Assembly: GCA_021811505.1 (NCBI GenBank)
Contig: JAJZOM010000151.1
Span: forward strand, 1-9,171
DNA from: Thermoplasmata archaeon
Lineage (GTDB): Archaea > Thermoplasmatota > Thermoplasmata > Thermoplasmatales > Thermoplasmataceae
DNA: 9,171 bases
Direction of reading: 5' to 3'
Part shown: in pieces, positions 1-4,508 of the stretch
How positions within the stretch are numbered: position 1 is the stretch's first letter
How the letters are laid out: each line of letters opens with the position of its first letter
Notes under the pieces: generated by a model
Database searches by the model: none
Told to the model about the DNA's origin: nothing
Seen by the model: the letters and a program-made list of their open reading frames with translations, nothing else
Translations under genes and position numbers: made by a program

Positions 1-321
1 TATCTTTCTGACTGATGCAACAAAGCTGAGATATTCGGAAGCAGTCATTGATTCATAGAGGACAGGATCTTCCGGCACATATCCAATCACTTCTTTCAAC
101 TTCAGGGGAAATTCTGCAGGATCCATTCCCAGCACCTTCACCGATCCCGAATCCCTGCGGGTAATGGCGCAGACAATTCTCATCAGTGTGGTTTTTCCCG
201 ACCCGTTCGGTCCAAGTATGCCCCAGACAACACCGGAAGGTATGTTCAGGCTGATATCTTGCAGGGCTCTTACATTTCCATAGGATTTGGAAAGGTTTGC
301 TATTGCAACTACATTTTCCAT
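1..321 (-). CDS. ABC transporter ATP-binding protein, ABC-2 (drug/multidrug export) type, C-terminus cut off by window edge
   Basis: ATP-hydrolysing subunit of a membrane transporter; it would sit on the cytoplasmic face bound to a permease that is not in the window. Reading from the ATG at 321, the first 107 residues are present. They show the usual N-terminal beta strands, a Walker A loop GPNGSGKTT (residues 37-45), and a Q-loop region GYVPEDP (80-86) followed by LYESMTASEYL. Glu instead of Gln in the Q-loop, with the LYExxTxxEYL segment, is common in ABC-2-type exporter ATPases, so export of a drug, lipid or polysaccharide is the likely class; the substrate cannot be told. The signature motif, Walker B and H-loop lie beyond position 1. 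It is divergent from rnhB, with a TATA-like box about 28 nt before the ATG, so the mRNA is probably leaderless or nearly so. Identity as an ABC ATPase is firm; the subfamily is inferred. Confidence 0.93.
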   Translation of the reverse strand, partial: MENVVAIANLSKSYGNVRALQDISLNIPSGVVWGILGPNGSGKTTLMRIVCAITRRDSGSVKVLGMDPAEFPLKLKEVIGYVPEDPVLYESMTASEYLSFVASVRKI

Positions 322-344
322 TCAATGCTAATGTCTCAACCGAA

Positions 345-354
345 TAATGTATTT
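345..354 (-). promoter_or_regulatory. Putative TATA box for the ABC ATPase gene
   Basis: On the minus strand an AAATACATTA stretch, preceded by GGAA, is centred about 28 nt upstream of the ATG at 321. Archaeal transcription usually starts 22-27 nt downstream of the TATA centre, which would give a leader of only a few bases. There is no Shine-Dalgarno between box and ATG, consistent with leaderless translation. The match to the TTTAWA consensus is weak. Confidence 0.4.
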
Positions 355-368
355 TTCCAACCAGATGG

Positions 369-374
369 TTTATG
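369..374 (+). promoter_or_regulatory. Putative weak TATA box for rnhB
   Basis: TTTATG is centred 25 nt before the GTG at 397, the spacing expected for a leaderless archaeal transcript. A second A/T-rich stretch at 347-357 could instead place the start near 377 and give a leadered mRNA. The element is weak, and its support comes from spacing rather than sequence. Confidence 0.3.
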
Positions 375-396
375 CCATCCTTTGCGTTTTCTACTG

Positions 397-1035
397 GTGA
401 GAGGAGAAAGACTGCAGTGCGGGATTGACGAGGCGGGACGGGGGCCGGTTATCGGCCCTATGGTCATGTGCCTCGTATGTGGAGATGGAGACCTCCTTCA
501 AAAAACGGGTGCAAGAGATTCAAAGACACTTTCACCAGGTTCCAGATCACAAATATATGCTAAAATCAAGCAGACTGCAGATGTTGTAGAAATGATAGTC
601 TTCAGCGCCCCTGAAATAAGCGAGATGATGGGCAGGATGACGCTAAATGAGATAGAGCTCCATGGCGCGATTGAACTTCTGAAGCATGCGATTTATCCAA
701 CCTATGTTGACTCATTTGATGTCGATCCAAGTCGTCTTGCACAGGCACTTAAAAAATTCTCAAAGAATGAGGTCACATGTGAGCACAGGGCAGACAGCAC
801 ATATCCTTCGGTATCGGCAGCTTCCGTGATTGCGAAGGTAGAAAGAGACAGGATGATCGATTACCTGAAAAAGGAATATGGCGAGTTTGGATCGGGGTAT
901 CCTTCAGATCCAAGAACAATAGAATTCATAGAAAAATCCCTTTCTAACGGACGATCACTGGACCCTATAGTCAGAACGACATGGGAAACGTTCAAAAGGA
1001 TCAAATCTAAAGGCGGAAACTCTAAACTTTTTTGA
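397..1035 (+). CDS. rnhB: Ribonuclease HII
   Basis: Endonuclease that cuts the RNA strand of RNA/DNA hybrids and removes misincorporated ribonucleotides and primer remnants; cytoplasmic and metal dependent. Taking the GTG at 397 gives 212 residues, normal for archaeal RNase HII. The active-site carboxylates are all visible: D11 and E12 in GIDEAGRGPVIGPM, D105 in YVDSFD, and D133 in RADSTYPSVSAASVIAK. RDSKTL (40-45), GSGYPSD (165-171) and the archaeal-type IVRTTWETFKRI near the C-terminus also fit the family. The frame is open upstream to 259, with ATGs at 325 and 331, but that would add residues unlike the family and overlap the neighbouring promoter region. The CTG at 412, just after GGTGAGAGGAG, is an alternative start. 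I see no clear C-terminal PCNA-binding QxxLxxFF motif. Function is firm; the start is uncertain. Confidence 0.95.
   Translation: MRGERLQCGIDEAGRGPVIGPMVMCLVCGDGDLLQKTGARDSKTLSPGSRSQIYAKIKQTADVVEMIVFSAPEISEMMGRMTLNEIELHGAIELLKHAIYPTYVDSFDVDPSRLAQALKKFSKNEVTCEHRADSTYPSVSAASVIAKVERDRMIDYLKKEYGEFGSGYPSDPRTIEFIEKSLSNGRSLDPIVRTTWETFKRIKSKGGNSKLF
1028..1033 (+). terminator. Possible U-tract terminator at the end of rnhB
   Basis: A run of six T residues overlaps the TGA stop codon of rnhB. Archaeal RNA polymerase can terminate on U-tracts of this kind without a hairpin. It is short and lies inside coding sequence, so this is only a suggestion. Confidence 0.25.
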
Positions 1036-1065
1036 ACCGCAAGCAAAACTGATCCAGCATAAATA

Positions 1066-1100
1066 TCTGCCAACTGTGCAATACAGGCACTTTCTGCAGA
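1066..1100 (+). other. Symmetric imperfect hairpin in the rnhB-TPR intergenic region
   Basis: The 118-bp gap between rnhB and the TPR gene contains an inverted repeat. The outer 5-bp stem pairs TCTGC (1066-1070) with GCAGA (1096-1100). A 5-by-5 internal loop follows, then a 4-bp stem pairing GTGC (1076-1079) with GCAC (1087-1090), closed by a 7-nt loop. It lies downstream of the rnhB stop and upstream of the TPR promoter, so it could be a 3' end structure of the rnhB mRNA. The stems are short and chance is a real possibility. Confidence 0.25.
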
Positions 1101-1126
1101 ATTCATTCTCCCCGCTTGAGAACCTA

Positions 1127-1141
1127 TTTATAGATATAAAA
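1127..1141 (+). promoter_or_regulatory. TATA box of the TPR gene
   Basis: TTTATAGATATAAAA is the best archaeal TATA match in the window. The centre of its first half (1127-1134) lies 23-24 nt before the in-frame GTG at 1154, the spacing expected if transcription begins at or next to the start codon. There is no Shine-Dalgarno in between. This element decides the choice of start for the downstream gene. Confidence 0.6.
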
Positions 1142-1153
1142 ACTCTAGAGTCC

Positions 1154-1852
1154 GTGCCAGACGATTTCATTTTAACTGACAAGACAGATCAGGCAGACGA
1201 CTATAACGAAAGAGGAATTTCATTCTTCAATCTCACAAAGTACCCTGAAGCCATAAAGGAATTCACGAAAGCAATCAAGCTCGTTTCGACGGACCCTGAC
1301 TATTACTATAACAGGGGACTGACATACTATTCCATGAAAATGCTGGAGCAGGCCATTAAGGATTACAAGTCTGCTGTGGAGATCAACCCGGAAAATGCAG
1401 ATTATCGTAATGCCCTCGCCTCCGCCATGGAAGATCGTGGCGACCTCAAGGGAGCAATGGAACATTTCAACGAGGCCATTAAGATAGAAGGCGACGTGCC
1501 GGACTATTACTATAACCGTGGCAATCTGTTCAGGAAAATGGGCGAGAAGGAGAAAGCTCTCTTAGACTTTACAAGGGCGGTGGAACTTAACTCCGCTGAT
1601 CAGATTTTCCTTTACAGACATTATGAAATGCTGATGGATATGGAACGTTATGATGAGGCTGCAAAGGATATGGATGTTGCCATTAACCTTGTGCCGGGAA
1701 GCGCTTTCTTCGTAATTTCCAAAGCAGATGCCCTTGAAAAGGCTGGCAAAATTCAGGAAGCGGTCAAACTTCTTGAGAACATACTCGAATCGGATCCGGA
1801 CAATGCGGATGTCAAGGAGAGAGCCAGCAAACTGAGGGAAAAGATTCATTAG
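1154..1852 (+). CDS. Tetratricopeptide repeat (TPR) protein, six repeats
   Basis: Protein-interaction scaffold of unknown partner; no enzymatic domain, signal peptide or membrane segment is visible, so it is probably cytoplasmic. From the GTG at 1154 the product is 232 residues. After a 13-residue acidic N-terminus it consists of six gapless 34-residue repeats at 14-47, 48-81, 82-115, 116-149, 150-183 and 184-217, with a short basic C-terminal helix (218-232). Repeats show the TPR pattern with small residues at the helix A/B packing sites, for example YNRGLTYYSMKMLEQAIKDY. Repeats 2 and 4 both open with PDYYYNRG. The frame is open back to a GTG at 1076, but that extra 26-residue segment spans the TATA box and has no TPR character, so the leaderless GTG at 1154 is preferred. 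Its stop overlaps the purK stop on the other strand. The fold is sure, the role unknown. Confidence 0.85.
   Translation: MPDDFILTDKTDQADDYNERGISFFNLTKYPEAIKEFTKAIKLVSTDPDYYYNRGLTYYSMKMLEQAIKDYKSAVEINPENADYRNALASAMEDRGDLKGAMEHFNEAIKIEGDVPDYYYNRGNLFRKMGEKEKALLDFTRAVELNSADQIFLYRHYEMLMDMERYDEAAKDMDVAINLVPGSAFFVISKADALEKAGKIQEAVKLLENILESDPDNADVKERASKLREKIH
1298..1516 (+). repeat. Pair of identical 15-nt repeats, 204 nt apart, inside the TPR gene
   Basis: The 15-mer GACTATTACTATAAC occurs at 1298-1312 and again at 1502-1516. The spacing of 204 nt equals exactly two 34-codon TPR units. Both copies encode DYYYN at the start of repeats 2 and 4. This looks like a trace of internal duplication of a two-repeat block, or of strong constraint on this segment. 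Confidence 0.7.
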
Positions 1853-2928
1853 AAGAAATCTGCCATGTGATCCCCGTAGAGGATTTTCTTGGCAGTTTCG
1901 ATTTTCGCGTCAAGATCAGATCGATCGTCTCCGATAAGATTCACATGCCCGACCTTTCTTCTTCTGCGTACTTGTTTACCGTACCAGTATATCCTTGATC
2001 CATCGATCTCCAGCAATTTTTCCTTCGTTTTGTAATCAAGATCCCTTCCCACAATATTCACTATCCCGCTTGGGCAAAAAAGTCTGGGGCGCATGGGAGG
2101 CATACCGGTCACCACCCTTATGTGCTGTTCAAACTGTGAAATCGACGATCCAAGCAGGGTGTGATGACCTGAATTGTGAACTCTTGGAGCGAATTCATTT
2201 ATGATGGGCTTCCCGTCCTTTATGAAAAATTCCACCGAGAGAACCCCTACGTAATCCAGAGCATCTGACAGTTTCGCAGCTATATCCCTCATTCCATAGT
2301 CGTCTAAAGGAGATGAATTGTAAAGGAGCATTCCGGAATGATTAACGTTCAGTGATGGATCGAAGAAAGTTTTCCCGCCATTTCTGTCCCTTGCCATGAT
2401 TATTGAGGCCTCAAAGTCATAATCTATGTACTCCTCAATCACATAGGTATCGGTTATCATCCTCAACTGATCCCTGCGTGGGCCATCCACATATTCCTGG
2501 CCCTTGCCATCATATCCACCGCTCGACGATTTCACCACAGATTTCTCGAACATCTCAGTTTTTTTTCTTGCATCCTCCAGCGTCTTTGCAACGACGAAAT
2601 CTGCTATCGGGAATCCATTATTCCTGAGAAACTCCTTTTCCCTGTAGCGCTCCTTCTTAAGATTGATCGCCAAAGAATTGGGGAAAAGCTTTCGCTCCTT
2701 CTCAGCTAGATCTATTGCCCGGTCGCTGACATGCTCGAACTCGTATGTGACAGCATCGGACGTCCTGACAAATTCATTCTCCGAGCCGGTGGTGAAAAAC
2801 CTGTCAGCCAATGTGGCTGCGGGTCCAGGTTCGAGATCGAATACATTAAACTCAATGCCGAGGGGCTTTGACTCAAGTATCATCATCCACCCAAGCTGTC
2901 CGGATCCAATAATTCCAACTCTGTTCAA
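1849..2928 (-). CDS. purK: N5-carboxyaminoimidazole ribonucleotide synthetase (PurK)
   Basis: De novo purine biosynthesis: converts AIR, ATP and bicarbonate to N5-CAIR, ADP and phosphate, which PurE then rearranges. It is a 359-residue ATP-grasp enzyme of normal family length. Visible motifs are the N-terminal [12 protein letters not shown] (5-16), TYEFEHVS (61-68), the ATP-grasp glycine-rich loop [12 protein letters not shown] (133-144), [13 protein letters not shown] (164-176), LSVEFFI (230-236), and the C-terminal signature [20 protein letters not shown] (243-262) followed by SQFEQH. The start codon is TTG at 2928, overlapping the purE TGA by four bases (TTGA), so translation is probably coupled to purE. 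It ends tail to tail with the TPR gene. A very basic KQVRRRRK stretch (318-325) lies just before GHVNLIG. No key residue appears to be missing. Confidence 0.96.
   Translation of the reverse strand: MNRVGIIGSGQLGWMMILESKPLGIEFNVFDLEPGPAATLADRFFTTGSENEFVRTSDAVTYEFEHVSDRAIDLAEKERKLFPNSLAINLKKERYREKEFLRNNGFPIADFVVAKTLEDARKKTEMFEKSVVKSSSGGYDGKGQEYVDGPRRDQLRMITDTYVIEEYIDYDFEASIIMARDRNGGKTFFDPSLNVNHSGMLLYNSSPLDDYGMRDIAAKLSDALDYVGVLSVEFFIKDGKPIINEFAPRVHNSGHHTLLGSSISQFEQHIRVVTGMPPMRPRLFCPSGIVNIVGRDLDYKTKEKLLEIDGSRIYWYGKQVRRRRKVGHVNLIGDDRSDLDAKIETAKKILYGDHMADFF
2925..2928 (-). other. purE-purK stop/start overlap (TTGA)
   Basis: On the minus strand the purK TTG start (2928-2926) and the purE TGA stop (2927-2925) share bases in TTGA. 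A ribosome ending purE sits directly on the purK start, which favours reinitiation. A GTGAGG stretch about 11 nt upstream, within the end of purE, could act as a weak ribosome-binding site. The overlap shows the two genes are co-transcribed. Confidence 0.8.
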
Positions 2929-3395
2929 ATTCTTGTATCCCTCACTTTGCTGTTTTCTGCCTTTCTATAATCGGACAGTTTCCTGGCAATGTCAGGATAC
3001 TTGATCGAGAGTATTCTGAGCGCAAGCAATGCAGCGTTCTTGGAATTTCCTATGGCAACAGTCCCAACTGGAACCCCCGATGGCATCTGGACTATGGAAA
3101 GAAGAGAATCCAATCCTGAAAGATGCTTTGTTGGTATTGGCACACCTATTACCGGGAGTACCGTCAATGATGCGGTCATGCCTGGAAGGTGAGCAGCACC
3201 ACCGGCCCCGGCAATTATCACCTCAAGTCCCCTGCTCTCAGCGCTCGTCGCATATTCATACATCAAATCGGGGGTTCTGTGTGCAGATACCACCTTTTTT
3301 TCATAGTCCACGCCAAACTGATCCAGAATCTCAAAGGCCCCCTTCATGTGTTCTAGGTCGCTGGAACTTCCCATTATGATTCCTATTTTCGGCAC
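2925..3395 (-). CDS. purE: N5-carboxyaminoimidazole ribonucleotide mutase (PurE, class I)
   Basis: Converts N5-CAIR made by PurK to CAIR in de novo purine synthesis; the family forms a homo-octamer in the cytoplasm. The 156-residue product carries the nucleotide-binding [10 protein letters not shown] (8-17), the catalytic-histidine loop SAHRTP (37-42, H39), [12 protein letters not shown] (62-73) and [13 protein letters not shown] (104-116). The adjacent purK indicates the class I mutase rather than the class II direct AIR carboxylase. The start is GTG at 3395: an in-frame TGA lies just upstream, no other start codon intervenes, and a TATA box sits about 21-23 nt before it, so the mRNA is probably leaderless. 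The gene follows sua5 on the same strand after 47 bp and overlaps purK by four bases. The C-terminal 20 residues are charged and less conserved in appearance. Confidence 0.96.
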   Translation of the reverse strand: MPKIGIIMGSSSDLEHMKGAFEILDQFGVDYEKKVVSAHRTPDLMYEYATSAESRGLEVIIAGAGGAAHLPGMTASLTVLPVIGVPIPTKHLSGLDSLLSIVQMPSGVPVGTVAIGNSKNAALLALRILSIKYPDIARKLSDYRKAENSKVRDTRI

Positions 3396-3418
3396 ATAAT
3401 ATAATCACACCATATTAT
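3396..3418. promoter_or_regulatory. Inverted repeat overlapping the purE promoter (possible operator)
   Basis: On the plus strand ATAATAT (3396-3402) and ATATTAT (3412-3418) are perfect 7-bp inverted arms separated by 9 bp. One arm coincides with the TATA element and the other abuts the purE start codon. A dimeric repressor binding here would block transcription, but A/T-rich palindromes arise easily by chance. Confidence 0.25.
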
Positions 3419-3425
3419 ACGTTTT
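3412..3425 (-). promoter_or_regulatory. Putative promoter of purEK
   Basis: On the minus strand an A-rich BRE-like stretch is followed by a TATA element, TATAATAT at 3419-3412, about 21-23 nt upstream of the purE GTG. The 47-bp sua5-purE gap thus gives purEK its own probable start site, though read-through from sua5 is also possible because no U-tract terminator for sua5 is visible there. Confidence 0.5.
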
Positions 3426-3442
3426 TTCCCTTAAATCATAAT

Positions 3443-4447
3443 TTACCGGAAGCGAACAGATGCCTTGTTGATTCTGTTCATCACGGCAAGTCCAATGCCG
3501 TTCTCCGGAAACGTTTCGATGATTCCCACCGATTTAGTTGATCGGTCGAGTGCCCTGAATGACCTGAACAGGTTATAGGCTATAGTGTAAAGATCGCCAC
3601 GCTTTCCTAGCGTTATCTTGTAACCTTCCACCCTATTGCCGGTTTCTTCCGAGCAAAGAAATGCATATTTGTTCCCCTCATCAGTCCTTGAAAGTTCAAC
3701 AAGATCATCAGGATCCGCCCTGTATAGAACCTTTTTGGGAGAATAGTGCCTGTACTTCATTCCAGGTGTGAGTGGAACCTTCACCTCCTCCATTGTATTC
3801 TGAAGAACAATCTGTCCAAACGCATATTGCAAATCCTCAAGAGTGAATGCACCAGGTCTCATCAGCCTGTACGGCTGTGAAGTTAGATCTATTATCGTTG
3901 ATTCAAGCCCGTATCTGGGAGATTCCCCTTCAATGATAACGTCAACCTTGCCGTCAAGATCAAGTATTGCATCTGTTGCATCCACAATACTGGGCATGCC
4001 TGCCAGATTTGCACTTGGAGCCGCAATGGGAACTCCAGACAGCCTGATCAGTTCTGTGGCAATTGGGTTGTCGGGGCACCGGACAACAACAGTTCCAAGT
4101 CCAGCCGTGCAGACATCAGACACAAGCCTGTTTTTCCTCAGCATGACAGAGAGCGGCGCAGGCCACAATTTAGATAACTTTTCCATTGGAATATCCTGGT
4201 CTTCAGACACAACTCTGAATATATCCTGCGTAACTGCAATATGAACGATAAGGGGATTGTCTGCAGGTCTCCCCTTTGCAGCATAAATTTTTCTGCATGC
4301 AACATCAGAATAAGCACTTCCCCCGAGACCGTAAACAGTCTCAGTTGGAAAGACAACGGTACCGTTGTTCCGAATAACCTCTGCTGCGACAGCCAATTTA
4401 TTCGAATCTATATTCTTTGGGTCAATTCTGATAATTTCCGTTCTCAA
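3443..4447 (-). CDS. sua5: Threonylcarbamoyl-AMP synthase, two-domain Sua5 form
   Basis: Makes L-threonylcarbamoyladenylate from threonine, bicarbonate and ATP, the first step of the universal t6A37 modification of ANN-decoding tRNAs; the Kae1/KEOPS complex would complete the step. The 334 residues comprise a YrdC-like catalytic domain (about 13-205) with FPTETVYGLG (33-42), KGRPADNPLIVH (58-69), SANLAG (145-150) and YGLESTIIDL (179-188), then the linker TPGMKYRHYSP (227-237) and a C-terminal Sua5 domain (about 240-334). That linker and second domain distinguish Sua5 from single-domain TsaC. The start is TTG at 4447: an in-frame TAA lies two codons upstream and no ATG occurs near the N-terminus. 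It diverges from the aminopeptidase gene; downstream purE begins 47 bp beyond its stop. No key motif is missing. Confidence 0.95.
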   Translation of the reverse strand: MRTEIIRIDPKNIDSNKLAVAAEVIRNNGTVVFPTETVYGLGGSAYSDVACRKIYAAKGRPADNPLIVHIAVTQDIFRVVSEDQDIPMEKLSKLWPAPLSVMLRKNRLVSDVCTAGLGTVVVRCPDNPIATELIRLSGVPIAAPSANLAGMPSIVDATDAILDLDGKVDVIIEGESPRYGLESTIIDLTSQPYRLMRPGAFTLEDLQYAFGQIVLQNTMEEVKVPLTPGMKYRHYSPKKVLYRADPDDLVELSRTDEGNKYAFLCSEETGNRVEGYKITLGKRGDLYTIAYNLFRSFRALDRSTKSVGIIETFPENGIGLAVMNRINKASVRFR

Positions 4448-4482
4448 TATTTATCCAGGTTAGTGACGATTCTTTTATAATA
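4446..4482. promoter_or_regulatory. Divergent promoter region between sua5 and the aminopeptidase gene
   Basis: The 61-bp gap has two TATA-like elements. TTATAAAAGA on the minus strand (4480-4471) lies about 29 nt before the sua5 TTG, giving a leader of only a few bases. On the plus strand, AATATTTATCC (4446-4456) would start transcription near 4477, leaving a leader of about 30 nt that contains the Shine-Dalgarno of the aminopeptidase. TTTTATAATA (4473-4482) would instead start within that Shine-Dalgarno. The two promoters appear interleaved. Confidence 0.45.
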
Positions 4483-4497
4483 GTTAAAAATTATCTT

Positions 4498-4503
4498 GGT
4501 GAT
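4498..4503 (+). promoter_or_regulatory. Shine-Dalgarno of the aminopeptidase gene
   Basis: GGTGAT, complementary to the conserved archaeal 16S rRNA 3' end, sits five bases before the ATG at 4509. It fixes that ATG as the start and is the clearest ribosome-binding site in the window, where most other genes look leaderless. Confidence 0.65.
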
Positions 4504-4508
4504 TTATC

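Noticed and set aside
53..325. 90-residue open frame on the minus strand
   Set aside because: It is an out-of-frame shadow of the ABC ATPase, whose real frame (from 321) shows an intact Walker A loop.
2663..3004. 113-residue plus-strand open frame spanning the purE/purK junction
   Set aside because: It overlaps two strongly conserved genes on the opposite strand; no promoter or ribosome-binding site is seen.
3422..3427. Run of six T on the plus strand as a terminator
   Set aside because: No plus-strand transcript ends there. On the minus strand it is an A-run upstream of the purE TATA box and reads better as a BRE-like element.
3843..4244. 133-residue plus-strand open frame within sua5
   Set aside because: It is antisense to the conserved YrdC domain and has low-complexity Ser-rich composition typical of a shadow frame.
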